Notes: a model not told the origin generated them from the sequence alone. Positions 1 to 8,126 are shown, counted from the first letter of the stretch. The stretch: DNA of 64,000 nt from Streptomyces tuirus (GCF_014701095.1 NZ_AP023439.1:434001-498000), one strand, 5' to 3'. Program-made: numbers and translations.

Positions 1-1
1 G

Positions 2-184
2 CACACCGCGCTGAAGCTGACCGGCATCAAGGCCGTCACGGTCTGCCCCTGGGCGATCCGGGAGGGCGTGCTGCTGCGCCACATCGAGGACGGGCCCTCC
101 TGGTGGGCGGAAGTCGCCCGCCGCAGCGGGGAGGCCGCTGCCCCCGACCCGGTGCAGCTGCGGATCGCCGCCACCTCCGGCTGA
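2..184 (+). CDS. Ppx/GppA phosphatase family, C-terminal fragment
   Basis: The gene enters from the left edge, so only the last 60 residues are present. They include VTVCPWAIREGVLLRHI, which matches the conserved C-terminal segment of the Ppx/GppA family (exopolyphosphatase / pppGpp phosphohydrolase, ASKHA fold; usual text SPWALREGVLL). Family members hydrolyse polyphosphate ends or pppGpp in the cytoplasm. The catalytic N-terminal part lies outside the window, so activity cannot be judged. The reading frame is clean to a TGA. The family assignment rests on one short motif. Confidence 0.72.
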   Translation, partial: HTALKLTGIKAVTVCPWAIREGVLLRHIEDGPSWWAEVARRSGEAAAPDPVQLRIAATSG

Positions 185-241
185 CCGCCGGGGCCCGGGA
201 CGGGCCGTACCGAAGACAGGAACAGCAGGAAGGAGACCTCC

Positions 242-436
242 GTGTCCCAGCACCAGGATCACGGCCACGACCAGCACGGCGCGCCGCCCGAGACGGCGCT
301 CGAGGAGGTGCTGCGCGAGGTCGAGGACGCCGAGAACCGCACCCGCGACTCCGCGGAGCAGCGAGGCCACCGGGGCGAGGCCGGGGAGGCCGTCAGCCCC
401 AACCCGCGTGCGCAGGAGCACTCCGAGGGGGAGTGA
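242..436 (+). CDS. small acidic hydrophilic protein, unknown function
   Basis: A 64-residue protein, rich in Glu, Asp, His, Gln and Gly, with no hydrophobic segment and no recognisable domain. It begins MSQHQDHGHDQ and continues with a short Glu-rich stretch (ALEEVLREVEDAENR) that could form one helix. The GTG start is chosen because AGGAAGGAGA lies just upstream. It follows the Ppx/GppA-like gene by 57 bp and may be co-transcribed with it. I do not recognise a function; intrinsic disorder is likely from the composition. Confidence 0.6.
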   Translation: MSQHQDHGHDQHGAPPETALEEVLREVEDAENRTRDSAEQRGHRGEAGEAVSPNPRAQEHSEGE

Positions 437-528
437 GGAGGACGGGGCCGGGCTACTGGGACGGGGGCCCTGGCGATCGCGCCGCCGGGGCCCCCGCCAC
501 ACCCGGAGGTCTCGGCCGCGAGCGCCTT

Positions 529-566
529 CGTGACATGCGCGCGTACCCCCTGGGGCGCGTGTCACG
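529..566. promoter_or_regulatory. imperfect inverted repeat upstream of the iron-redox enzyme gene
   Basis: CGTGACATGCGC and GCGCGTGTCACG form 12-bp arms with one mismatch around a 14-bp spacer, ending about 38 bp before the ATG at 605. The position suits an operator or a leader hairpin. No specific regulator can be named. Confidence 0.35.
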
Positions 567-604
567 CGAGGGGTGCCCGGTCACTGTGCGGGTACCCGGT
601 ACGC

Positions 605-1612
605 ATGGAGCACCAAGGACCACGACTGCCGACCCCGCGCGGCCCGCTGAGCAGTGGCGTCGACGCGTATCTGCGGGGCGCGGGCCGCCTGCCCGGCCTC
701 GAGGAGGCCGCCCGCGCCGAGGTGTACGGCGACGACCTCCAGCTCGCCCTGTACCTGTGCTACGAGCTGCACTACCGCGGCTTCGCGGAGGTCCCCGCCG
801 AGCGTGAGTGGGATCCCGGCCTGCTGCGCGTCCGCGCGGCCATGGAGCAGCGCTTCCTGTCCGCGCTGCGCACCGACGCGCATGTCCACGCGAGCGTGGA
901 CGAGGCACTGGCCGGCTTGCTGGTCGAGCCCGTCGAGGGCACCGGCGTGAGCCACTTCCTGCGCGCCGAGGGCGAACTGTGGCAGGTGCGCGAGTACGCC
1001 GCCCAGCGCTCCCTGTACCACCTCAAGGAGGCGGATCCGCACGCCTGGGTGCTGCCGCGGCTGTGGGGCCGGGCGAAGGCGGGGATGGCCGCGGTGGAGT
1101 TCGACGAGTGGGGCGGCGGCCGGGCGGAGCGCGTGCACGCGGCCCTGTTCGCCGACCTGATGACGGATCTGGGCCTGGACACCGCGTACGGCCACTATCT
1201 CGACGTCGCGTCCGCCGAGGCCCTGGTCACCGTCAACATGATGTCCCTGTTCGGGCTGCACCGGGCCCTCAGGGGCGCCCTGGTCGGGCACTTCGCGGCG
1301 GTCGAGATCACCTCGTCGCCGGGGTCGCGGCGGCTCGCCGAGGCGATGCGCCGCACGGGCGCCGGGCCCGCGGCGGAGCACTTCTACGACGAGCACGTCG
1401 AGGCCGACGCGGTCCACGAACAGGTGGTCCGTCACGATGTCATCGGCGGGCTGCTGGAGCAGGAGCCGCGGCTGGCCGCGGACGTCGCCTTCGGCATCGA
1501 CGCCACCGAGTTCGTGGAGGAGCGCTTCGGCGCCCGGCTGCTCACCGACTGGCGTGCGTCACGTTCGTCACTGCGTGCCCCGCTTGCCCGGGAAGCAGCT
1601 TATATCTCCTGA
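605..1612 (+). CDS. iron-containing redox enzyme, heme-oxygenase-like fold
   Basis: A 335-residue protein that I read as an iron-containing redox enzyme of the heme-oxygenase-like (HO-like diiron, Haem_oxygenas_2) group. The best marker is the C-terminal helix HFYDEHVEADAVHEQVV (about residues 259-275), which carries the His/Glu spacing expected of metal ligands; YHLKEADPH is a second His/Glu-rich helix. Related enzymes use a nonheme iron centre for oxidative chemistry, but the substrate cannot be inferred. The ATG at 605 is chosen because earlier in-frame codons are low-complexity and run through the inverted repeat. It is followed within 22 bp by a methyltransferase gene and then a CDGSH Fe-S gene, all on the same strand. 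Confidence 0.75.
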   Translation: MEHQGPRLPTPRGPLSSGVDAYLRGAGRLPGLEEAARAEVYGDDLQLALYLCYELHYRGFAEVPAEREWDPGLLRVRAAMEQRFLSALRTDAHVHASVDEALAGLLVEPVEGTGVSHFLRAEGELWQVREYAAQRSLYHLKEADPHAWVLPRLWGRAKAGMAAVEFDEWGGGRAERVHAALFADLMTDLGLDTAYGHYLDVASAEALVTVNMMSLFGLHRALRGALVGHFAAVEITSSPGSRRLAEAMRRTGAGPAAEHFYDEHVEADAVHEQVVRHDVIGGLLEQEPRLAADVAFGIDATEFVEERFGARLLTDWRASRSSLRAPLAREAAYIS

Positions 1613-1633
1613 TTTCGGGGGTACTCGACGTCC

Positions 1634-2290
1634 GTGATTGCACTGGTACCCCCGGGCGTGTACGCCCCGCAGGAGGACACCGAGCTGCTGGCCGGTGCCC
1701 TGTTCGACGAGCCCCTGCCGCCGGGCGCGGACGTCCTCGACGTGGGCACCGGCAGCGGCGCCCTGGCCCTGGAGGCCGCGCGCCGGGGCAGCCGCGTGAC
1801 CGCCGTCGACGTGTCCCGGCGCGCCGTGTGGGCCGCGCGGCTGAACGCCCGGCTCGCCGGACTCCCGGTCCATATCCGGCACGGGAATCTTTTCGAGCCC
1901 GTACACGGGGAGACGTTCGATCTGATCCTGGCCAACCCGCCGTACGTGCCGGCGCCGGACGGTCATCGCAGGCCGCCGCGGGGCGCGGCGCGGGCCTGGG
2001 ACGCGGGCGGCGACGGACGGATGGTCGTCGACCGCATCTGCCGGGAGGCGCCCGGTCTGCTGCGGCCGGGTGGGGTGCTGCTGCTCGTGCAGTCGGCGCT
2101 CAGCGGGCCGGACCTGACGATCGGGCGGTTGCGCGAGGCCGGCCTGAAGGCCGCGGTGACCCGTCGGCGCCGGATCGCGCTCGGGCCCGTGCTGCGCGGC
2201 CGGGAACGCTGGCTGCGGGAGCGGGGGCTGCTGCCCGCCGCCGACGACAAGGAAGAGCTGGTGGTCGTCCGTGCCGAACTCCCCGTCTGA
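1634..2290 (+). CDS. HemK2/MTQ2-type SAM-dependent methyltransferase
   Basis: A 218-residue class I methyltransferase. The SAM-binding motif is VLDVGTGSGALALEAA (about residues 38-53), followed by the acidic VTAVDVS (post II), and the catalytic NPPY motif sits in LILANPPYVP. NPPY marks N-methylation of Gln or Asn amides or of nucleobases. The short form without the N-terminal PrmC domain resembles the HemK2/MTQ2 group, whose eukaryotic members modify release factors. The GTG start gives MIALVPPGVYAPQEDT, the typical N-terminus of this group. It overlaps the next gene by 20 bp, which suggests coupled translation. The true substrate here is unknown. Confidence 0.85.
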   Translation: MIALVPPGVYAPQEDTELLAGALFDEPLPPGADVLDVGTGSGALALEAARRGSRVTAVDVSRRAVWAARLNARLAGLPVHIRHGNLFEPVHGETFDLILANPPYVPAPDGHRRPPRGAARAWDAGGDGRMVVDRICREAPGLLRPGGVLLLVQSALSGPDLTIGRLREAGLKAAVTRRRRIALGPVLRGRERWLRERGLLPAADDKEELVVVRAELPV

Positions 2291-2477
2291 CCGTCCTGCC
2301 GCGCCGCGCCGCGTCACCGTCCAGCGCAAGGGCCCGCTGCTGATGGAGGGCCCTGTGGAGGTGGAGCTGGAGGACGGTTCGGTCGTCAGCTCCGACCGCT
2401 TCCGCGTCGCCCTGTGCACCTGCCGCCGCAGCCGCCGCTACCCGTGGTGCGACACGAGTCACCGCGACCGGGCGTGA
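2271..2477 (+). CDS. CDGSH-type iron-sulfur protein
   Basis: A 68-residue protein with the ligand pattern C-x-C-x8-C-x3-H in CTCRRSRRYPWCDTSH (about residues 49-64). This is the CDGSH (mitoNEET-like) signature that holds a 2Fe-2S cluster with three Cys and one His. The second half of the motif reads CDTSH rather than CDGSH, a common bacterial variant. It begins with GTG inside the end of the methyltransferase gene and ends the apparent operon. Such small proteins are thought to carry electrons or clusters; here the likely partner is the iron redox enzyme two genes upstream. Confidence 0.85.
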   Translation: MPNSPSDRPAAPRRVTVQRKGPLLMEGPVEVELEDGSVVSSDRFRVALCTCRRSRRYPWCDTSHRDRA

Positions 2478-2502
2478 GGCCCCGGGCACGGTAACGCCCA
2501 GA

Positions 2503-2535
2503 GGCCGGCGGGCGGCCCCACTCCGCCCGCCGGCC
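2503..2535 (+). terminator. hairpin terminator after the CDGSH gene
   Basis: A perfect 13-bp stem (GGCCGGCGGGCGG with its complement) around a 7-nt loop, 25 bp past the CDGSH stop. No U-tract follows, as is usual in Streptomyces. Confidence 0.75.
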
Positions 2536-2640
2536 CCCTCGCACGAGATCGCGACTTCCGTGACAACGGCCCGGCTCCCCAGCCACGGCCCGCTGCGCTT
2601 CACGGATTCAGCACGATCCCGGTCTGTGGGTCCAGCCCTC

Positions 2641-3075
2641 TCAGAAGGAGAAGACTCCCGTTCCGTAGGCGTTCTTCATGCAGTCGTTGGAGAAAGTGCG
2701 CTCGTAGGAGACGCGCTTGCCCTGCCAGACGCCGTCCACGGTGACCACCACGGGGTCGTACTGCTTGGTGCACATCACGCCGTCCCTCGCGGCCAGGGCG
2801 TCGAAGTCCCCGCCGACGCCCCGCAGTTCCGCGCATGCCGAGCCGGCCGCCGGGTGCGTGCCGGCCGCCGTCGGGGCACAGGTCAGGGTGACCGCGCGTT
2901 CCGGAGTCGCTGCGATCGCGCTCTCGCCGTGGCCCACCGTGAGGACGAGGGCCGACGGGGCGTAGAGCGCGGTGGGGGCCTGACCCGGGGAGGCGAGCGC
3001 GGCCCCGGTGAGGGGTCCGCAGACGGCGGTGGCCGTCATGCCGAGGATCATGGCCCAGCGCGCGGTGTTCCGCAT
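2641..3075 (-). CDS. Streptomyces subtilisin inhibitor (SSI) family protease inhibitor
   Basis: A 144-residue secreted serine-protease inhibitor. The N-terminus [20 protein letters not shown] is a Sec signal peptide, with cleavage probably near ALASP. The mature part shows SSI landmarks: [16 protein letters not shown], two cysteine pairs, [11 protein letters not shown] and the closing YERTFSNDC...VFSF. The reactive loop reads MCTKQYDPV, so Lys occupies P1 where the classic SSI has Met. That predicts inhibition of trypsin- or plasmin-like proteases rather than subtilisin alone. The ATG at 3075 is preceded by GGAAGG with 9-nt spacing; an ATG three codons earlier overlaps that site. SSI proteins act extracellularly as dimers and restrain secreted proteases. 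Confidence 0.93.
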   Translation of the reverse strand: MRNTARWAMILGMTATAVCGPLTGAALASPGQAPTALYAPSALVLTVGHGESAIAATPERAVTLTCAPTAAGTHPAAGSACAELRGVGGDFDALAARDGVMCTKQYDPVVVTVDGVWQGKRVSYERTFSNDCMKNAYGTGVFSF

Positions 3076-3401
3076 TGTGTGCATCCTTCCGCTTCGATTA
3101 CGGGGTGTGCCGGTCCGTGCTCGGTCGGTGCCCGGAGCGGCGAGCGCGAGTCTGCCGAGTCCGCCGCGGAAACACACATCGACCCCACGGGTTTCAGTAA
3201 CATTGCGTGTTGAATCAGTGGCGCGAAGTTACGGAATGCGCGCGGATGAAGCCCGTAACTGCGCGGTGTGCGGGGGCATGAAGCGGCCAGATGGCCGATT
3301 CCCGTGCGTTCGTTAATAGGCCTGAAACATTCCGATTCCGCTCTCGGCCGACTGCTTTGCGACCCCTTGTGTTCATGGACCGGCCGAGTAATCGTCATTA
3401 C
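3076..3401. other. divergent promoter region, SSI gene / conserved protein gene
   Basis: About 325 bp without a gene, separating two divergent genes. It is visibly richer in A+T than its surroundings (TTTCAGTAACATTGCG, GTTCGTTAATAGGCC), as expected for promoters in this genome. I see no clear operator palindrome and no small reading frame with a good ribosome site. Confidence 0.5.
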
Positions 3402-3959
3402 ATGATTACGAATGAGCAGCGAGAGAAGCTCCGCGGCTGGTTCGCCGGTCGCCTGCCCGACGACCTCTTCGAGGAGCTGACCGAGATCACGGTCGATCGC
3501 GAGGAGATCACCGTCATCGGCCGCATTCCCGCACCCAGGCTGGCCGCGGACGCCCCGGCCACCGAACGGGAGGCGGCCCTGGAGAGCCGGGTGCAGGAAT
3601 TCCGGGAGCGCACCCGCGAGGACCGCATGGCCGTGGCCCGGGAGGCCGAGCACCGGTTCGGCCGGAAGGTGTCCTGGGGCGTGGAGTGCGGCGGGCGGCG
3701 CACCCTCTTCACGCACGTGGCCGCGCCGGTCATGACGCGGCTGCGCCAGCCGGAGCGCCAGGTCCTCGACACCCTGATCGCCGGCGGCGTCGCGCGCAGC
3801 CGCAGCGACGCACTGGCCTGGTGCGTGCGCCTGGTCCAGCGTCATACCGACGACTGGCTCGCCGAGTTGCGCGAGTCACTGGAACACGTGCAGCGCGTCA
3901 GGGCCCAGGGCCCGGACTCCGAGCCGGACCCCGCACCGCCCGCGGACGACGAGCAGTGA
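3402..3959 (+). CDS. conserved actinobacterial protein, possible ribbon-helix-helix C-terminus
   Basis: A 185-residue soluble protein beginning MITNEQREKLRGWFAGRLPD. The centre is Arg/Glu-rich (REAALESRVQEFRERTREDR) and probably helical. Residues about 133-160 (RQVLDTLIAGGVARSRSDALAWCVRLVQRH) resemble the helix-turn-helix part of ribbon-helix-helix proteins, where 'GVARSRSDAL' is the typical turn, and a helical acidic tail follows. The family is uncharacterised as far as I know, so a DNA-binding role is inference only. No strong ribosome site precedes the ATG; an in-frame ATG nine codons earlier (3375) is an alternative start. Confidence 0.65.
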   Translation: MITNEQREKLRGWFAGRLPDDLFEELTEITVDREEITVIGRIPAPRLAADAPATEREAALESRVQEFRERTREDRMAVAREAEHRFGRKVSWGVECGGRRTLFTHVAAPVMTRLRQPERQVLDTLIAGGVARSRSDALAWCVRLVQRHTDDWLAELRESLEHVQRVRAQGPDSEPDPAPPADDEQ

Positions 3960-4144
3960 CCCGTTGCCGGACCCTCCGGCTACGGTGCCCACCGGGCACT
4001 GGCCGATGTTCTCGCAGCCGGGCGCACCGGCCCGTGTGCTGCGCGAGGCGGCGGTCCGCACCCTGATCCACCGGAGCGCATACCGCTCGGTATCGTCGCC
4101 CCCGGCACGGTCTCGACGAGGAGACGACGAGAGGCGGGGCGTAC

Positions 4145-5314
4145 ATGGGCAAGCACTGGGCGGACTTCCAGTACGAGATCTATCTGAACGGGATGACGGG
4201 TGCCGTTCCGCGGCTGCCCACCGATCTGACCCGGCTGGAGGAGCTCACCGAGCAGCGGCTGGGGCCCGGCCCCGTCGGGTATGTGGCGGGCAGCGCGGGG
4301 GACGGCAGTACGGCCCGCGCCAACCGGGCGGCCCTGGAGCGCCGCAGGATCGTGCCGCGCATGCTGCGCGACGTGCACGAGCGGGATCTGTCCGTCGAGG
4401 TCCTGGGCCGCGCCCTTCCGGCCCCCCTCGCGCTGGCCCCGGTCGGCGTGCTGTCGATCATGCACCCGGACGCCGAGTCCGCCGCGGCCCGGGCCGCGGC
4501 CGCACAGGGCGTTCCGTACATCCTGTCGTCGGCGTCCAGCACGCCCATGGAGCAGGTCGCCGAGGCGATGGGGGACGCCGAGCGCTGGTTCCAGCTGTAC
4601 TGGCCGAAGGACCCGGAGGTGGCCCGCAGCTTCCTGAACCGGGCGAAGGCGGCCGGGTTCACCGCCCTGGTGGTCACCCTGGACACGCCGCTGCTGTCGT
4701 GGCGGCCGCGCGATCTCGACCAGGCCTACCTGCCGTTCCTGCACGGGGTCGGCACGGCCAACTACTTCTCGGACCCGGCGTTCCAGGCAGGCCTGGCCAA
4801 GCCGGTGCACGAGGATCCGAACGCGGCCGTGATGCACTTCGTGGGGATGTTCTCCGACCCGGCCAAGAGCTGGCCGGACCTGGCGTTCCTGCGGGAGAAC
4901 TGGGACGGCCCGATCGTCCTCAAGGGCGTCCTGCACCCGGACGACGCGCGACTGGCCGCCGACGCCGGCATGGACGGCGTGGTCGTCTCCAACCACGGCG
5001 GCCGGCAGGTGGCCGGCTCCGTCGCGGCGGCCGACGCGCTGCCCCGCGTGGCACAGGCGGTGGGCGACCGGCTCACCGTCCTCTTCGACAGCGGCATCCG
5101 CACCGGCGACGACATCGTCAAGGCCCTCGCCCTCGGCGCCCGCGCGGTCCTCGTCGGCCGCCCGTATGTCTACGGCCTCGGCCTCGACGGGCAGTCCGGC
5201 GTCGAGCACGTCATCCGCTGCCTGCTCGCCGAACTCGACCTCACGCTCGCCCTGTCGGGGCACGCGACACCGAGCGCCGTCGGCCCGGCCGACCTCGTCG
5301 AGGACCCGGCCTGA
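4145..5314 (+). CDS. FMN-dependent alpha-hydroxy acid oxidase, lactate 2-monooxygenase type
   Basis: A 389-residue TIM-barrel flavoenzyme of the L-lactate / glycolate oxidase family. Visible landmarks are the FMN-binding APVGVLSIMHPD segment, QLYWPKD, the active-site block GVVVSNHGGRQ (catalytic His, substrate-binding Arg) and the phosphate-binding FDSGIRTGDD...LVGRPYVYGL. The text SNHGGRQVAGSVAA and the N-terminus HWADFQYEIYLNG resemble lactate 2-monooxygenase (lactate to acetate, CO2 and water) more than glycolate oxidase. The exact substrate is not proven. The gene stands alone and ends at a strong bidirectional terminator shared with the convergent gene. Confidence 0.87.
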   Translation: MGKHWADFQYEIYLNGMTGAVPRLPTDLTRLEELTEQRLGPGPVGYVAGSAGDGSTARANRAALERRRIVPRMLRDVHERDLSVEVLGRALPAPLALAPVGVLSIMHPDAESAAARAAAAQGVPYILSSASSTPMEQVAEAMGDAERWFQLYWPKDPEVARSFLNRAKAAGFTALVVTLDTPLLSWRPRDLDQAYLPFLHGVGTANYFSDPAFQAGLAKPVHEDPNAAVMHFVGMFSDPAKSWPDLAFLRENWDGPIVLKGVLHPDDARLAADAGMDGVVVSNHGGRQVAGSVAAADALPRVAQAVGDRLTVLFDSGIRTGDDIVKALALGARAVLVGRPYVYGLGLDGQSGVEHVIRCLLAELDLTLALSGHATPSAVGPADLVEDPA

Positions 5315-5316
5315 GC

Positions 5317-5350
5317 GGGGGCTGCGCGGCTCGCCGGCCGCGCAGCCCCC
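5317..5350. terminator. bidirectional terminator between convergent genes
   Basis: A perfect 14-bp stem (GGGGGCTGCGCGGC and complement) with a 6-nt loop, starting 3 bp after one stop and ending 22 bp before the opposing stop. It can serve both strands. Confidence 0.8.
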
Positions 5351-5372
5351 GATCGGGCCCCGGTGCCCGGGG

Positions 5373-6995
5373 TCACGTGCCCGGGCCGCCGGCGGCCCCC
5401 ACCTGGCGGGCCGCCGGGCCGTCCTGCTCCTCGATCGACAGGGAGCCCTCCGTCGTCGGCAGGGGCTCCGACTGCCAGCGCTGGTCCTCGGAGGAGCGGT
5501 CGCGGACCTTGACGACGATCTCGGCGTCCGGATCGTCGTCGGCCGGGGCGAGGGCGAGCCGCTCGTCCCAGCGGGGCAGCAACTCCCCCTGCACGGTCAG
5601 GTCGTAGCGCACGTCGTCGGCTCGCTCGGCATCCTCGTCGGCGCAGGTACCGAGGACGACGACACCGGCGTCCTTGTGGGAGTCCAGGCACAGCCCGGGA
5701 TCGGCGACGCTGCGCAGGAGCCCGTCGTCCTCGTACGTCCACTGCTGGGTCCACACCGTCGAGCACGGGGCCAGCTTCGTGCCCGCGCCCTCCTTCGGCA
5801 GGTCTCGGATGTCGAGGCACAGATCGGCGCCGGTGTTGCGCAGCCGGGTCACGCCCTGGGACATGGGAAGCCCGGCGGTGCCGGGTGGTGTCACCGATGC
5901 GGTGCCCTTGCCGCCGGCGGCGCTGTCGGAGCCGGCCGGGTCGGCCTCGCCACCGTCGTAGGACGGCGCACCGATGATGAGCACCGTCGCCAGCACCCCG
6001 GCCGATACCGCGCCGACGCCCGAGAGCAGTGCCCGCGACGAGCGCATCGCCTCCGGCACCCGGGCCGGCACGGGGAGCCGGGACAGCAGCCCGTGCCGAC
6101 CGCCGCCCCGCCGCCCGCCACCGCGCCGGCCCGCACGGGCACCCCGCGTGCCGTGCGACGCCCGCCCCGGGCGCGAGTCGAGGTAGCGGCGGGCGCCCCA
6201 GCCGAGCACCGCCTCGGCGATCAACGGCCCCAGCGGGCCCTCGAAATGGCTCAGTTGTTCCGCCGCGTTCCGGCAGTAGCGGCACTCGTCCAGATGCTGC
6301 TGGACGTCCGGCAGCAGTGCGCCGCCCCGGCGGATCGGGACGTCGAGGAGGCGGTTGTAGAACCGGCAGTCGTGGGTCGGCGCGAGTTCGCGATGGGCGC
6401 GTACGCAGCCTTCACGGAATGTGTCCCGCGCCTGTTCGAGGGCCGCCGACGCGATGTCGGTGTCCATGCCCAGCAGTCCGGCCGGAACGTCTAAAGGATC
6501 TGCCTCGACCTCGACATGCCACAGCAAACACCGCAAGGCCGCGGGAAGCGCCTGGAATGCCCGCTCCGCGAGCATGCGATTTTCGGGCGTCATCGACGTC
6601 GCGGCGCGCAGTCCGCGTCCTCCGGCCGGTTTCTGCAGCGCGGGCAGAACGGCCGATATTCGATCGTCGCCGGACCACTCGCGGATCGTGTCGCGCACCG
6701 TCACCAGAAGGGCCGGGCGCAGCGCGACGGCGGTCTCACCGAAGGCGAGGCGGTTGAGGGTCCGGTGGAAGGCGGTCCCGGTCACCATCGCGGCCACCTG
6801 CGCCGACGAGGCAAGGCAGATGACCGCGTAGTCGTACACCGACGGGTAGTGCCGCGCCATCAGCAGCGCGACGGAACGGGCGGCGACCTCGCCCTCCGGG
6901 CTGCCTCTCAGCGGGGCCGCGAGTGATTCATCGGATTCCCCGGGATCCCCGCCGGGCGGGGGATACGGGGGACGAGGGGGGTGGGGGGTGGGCAC
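5373..6995 (-). CDS. membrane protein fusing sigma-like, zinc-finger-like and ricin-lectin regions
   Basis: A 540-residue protein with four visible parts. Residues about 37-205 look like a degenerate ECF sigma factor: a region-2-like helix block, then FQALPAALRCLLWHVEVEADPL, which fits region 4. Next is HLDECRYC (residues about 234-241), an H-x3-C-x2-C element like the zinc motif of anti-sigma factors. A basic Gly/Arg linker leads to one membrane helix (about 323-343). The outer part (about 382-512) is a ricin-type beta-trefoil with QxW motifs (QQW, QRW) and paired CLD motifs. The GTG at 6995 is preceded by GGAAGG; upstream in-frame codons lack a site. A paralogue of the same layout lies at 19471-22308. 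A membrane-held regulator with an external sugar sensor is my inference. Confidence 0.72.
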   Translation of the reverse strand: MPTPHPPRPPYPPPGGDPGESDESLAAPLRGSPEGEVAARSVALLMARHYPSVYDYAVICLASSAQVAAMVTGTAFHRTLNRLAFGETAVALRPALLVTVRDTIREWSGDDRISAVLPALQKPAGGRGLRAATSMTPENRMLAERAFQALPAALRCLLWHVEVEADPLDVPAGLLGMDTDIASAALEQARDTFREGCVRAHRELAPTHDCRFYNRLLDVPIRRGGALLPDVQQHLDECRYCRNAAEQLSHFEGPLGPLIAEAVLGWGARRYLDSRPGRASHGTRGARAGRRGGGRRGGGRHGLLSRLPVPARVPEAMRSSRALLSGVGAVSAGVLATVLIIGAPSYDGGEADPAGSDSAAGGKGTASVTPPGTAGLPMSQGVTRLRNTGADLCLDIRDLPKEGAGTKLAPCSTVWTQQWTYEDDGLLRSVADPGLCLDSHKDAGVVVLGTCADEDAERADDVRYDLTVQGELLPRWDERLALAPADDDPDAEIVVKVRDRSSEDQRWQSEPLPTTEGSLSIEEQDGPAARQVGAAGGPGT

Positions 6996-7324
6996 TGAGA
7001 TGGTTCCTTCCCACGCGTGTGGCACACAGAAGTCCTGCCGCCGAAAAGGAGGCCCGGTTGGTGCGTACCTTTTTTGGCGGGGCGCGGGAGGTGCGAATTC
7101 ACCGACGGCGAATCGGACGCGGTCCACAAATCACGTGCGACACCCGGCCATTCCCCCCGCACGCGCGTTTCACTCTTCCACAACCCCCACACGGCCAACA
7201 AGGCGCCCGGACGACATCCCCGCCATTGACAGAAAGTCAGAAACGGGGAACGGATATGCGCGGATCGCACCCGTTTTCGACATGTCCCTGCCCCCCGTGT
7301 GAATCGGGGGCCGGGTCCGGCCCC
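6996..7324. other. upstream region of the first sigma-like/lectin gene
   Basis: About 330 bp between the GTG of the lectin gene and the stop of the Fic-like toxin gene. It is relatively A+T-rich and holds the palindrome at 7226-7240 (separate entry). No credible coding frame was seen. Confidence 0.5.
7226..7240. promoter_or_regulatory. TTGAC-N5-GTCAR palindrome, copy 1
   Basis: TTGACAGAAAGTCAG lies about 230 bp before the GTG of the first sigma-like/lectin gene. The same TTGAC-N5-GTCA spacing recurs before the paralogue (22495-22509), which makes a shared operator plausible. The regulator is unknown. Confidence 0.4.
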
Positions 7325-7702
7325 TCAGATCTGCCAGGAGCGCAACCGGTCCGCCGCGCCGTAGACGTCGGTGGTGCCGGACAGCAGGTCGCGGGCGAGA
7401 TCGACGAGGGCGCCGTAGGGCGGGTCGATACCGACGCCGCTGACGAACATGTACGCCACGGCGGTCGCGCAGGCGAAGCGGGCGTTGGCCGAGGGCAGCG
7501 GCCGGAGCACGGTGATGGCGTGCAGCAGCGCGGCGGCCCGCCAGGCCGGGTCGGAGTTCACCCCGAGACGCGGCGGGTCGACGCGGTGCCGGGCGACGGC
7601 GGCGACCAGCGCGGAGAAGTCGTTGACGGTGGGCTGGTCCGGCAGGACCTCCTCATGGCGCTGAAGCAGCCAGGGCACGTCGATATGGATCACGGGTGCC
7701 AT
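7325..7702 (-). CDS. Fic/Doc-like toxin component with degenerate motif
   Basis: A 125-residue protein similar to the 'Fic family toxin component' of Streptomyces TA pairs. Canonical Doc/Fic enzymes carry HPFxxGN(K/G)R and transfer AMP or phosphate to target proteins. Here the aligned segment is RPLPSANARFA: the Asn and Arg are kept, but the catalytic His is Arg and the Phe is Leu. The rest, with helical stretches (AAALLHAITVL, VAYMFVSGVGI, PYGALVDLARDLLSG), fits the Doc fold. It starts three bases after the stop of the antitoxin gene and must be co-translated. Toxicity by the usual chemistry is doubtful without the His. Confidence 0.7.
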   Translation of the reverse strand: MAPVIHIDVPWLLQRHEEVLPDQPTVNDFSALVAAVARHRVDPPRLGVNSDPAWRAAALLHAITVLRPLPSANARFACATAVAYMFVSGVGIDPPYGALVDLARDLLSGTTDVYGAADRLRSWQI

Positions 7703-7705
7703 GGG

Positions 7706-7951
7706 TCAGGCGGCCCGCCCTTCGCCCTTGGCGGGCGGTTCGTCGTCGGGGAACGCGGCGGCGAACTCGTCGGCATGGGTGGCGAAGAACCGGCGGAAGG
7801 CCTCCGCGCCCTCCTGCAGGGCCCGGTGGCGGGCTATGTCGGCCGCGGCCGCCTCGCGCACGAGGGCCTTCATGGACGTACCGCGCTCCTTGGCGATCTG
7901 CCGCAGGTCCTCGAGTTCGCGGTCACTGAACTCCACGTTGAGAGCTGGCAT
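7706..7951 (-). CDS. antitoxin, ribbon-helix-helix-like N-terminus
   Basis: An 81-residue protein that opens MPALNVEFSDRELEDLRQIAKERGTSM, the beta-strand/helix/helix pattern of ribbon-helix-helix antitoxins. An Ala-rich helix (KALVREAAAADIARHRAL) and a Phe-rich C-terminus (AFRRFFATHADEFAAAF), which probably binds the toxin, follow. It is the first gene of a two-gene operon with the Fic/Doc-like gene, spacing 3 bp. RHH antitoxins usually repress their own promoter. That promoter would be in the 175 bp shared with the divergent sigma-factor gene. Confidence 0.75.
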   Translation of the reverse strand: MPALNVEFSDRELEDLRQIAKERGTSMKALVREAAAADIARHRALQEGAEAFRRFFATHADEFAAAFPDDEPPAKGEGRAA

Positions 7952-8126
7952 GCCTTCACGGTACCGCTCGGGTACTGACCGGTAAATATCCCCAGGTCAG
8001 GCAGGACGCCCGATGGTACCGAGGGGAACTGGCGGCTGAGACGTGGGTCACATTGAGCCGTGAGGTGTCATGTCCCGGGGCCCTGTCCGGCTCACAGGGG
8101 TGAGCGCATTCACAGGAGGCCCACCC

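Noticed and set aside
8070..8126. Earlier start for the ECF41 gene
   Set aside because: The extra codons lack a ribosome site, whereas the ATG at 8127 is preceded by AGGAGG and begins at the normal distance from region 2.
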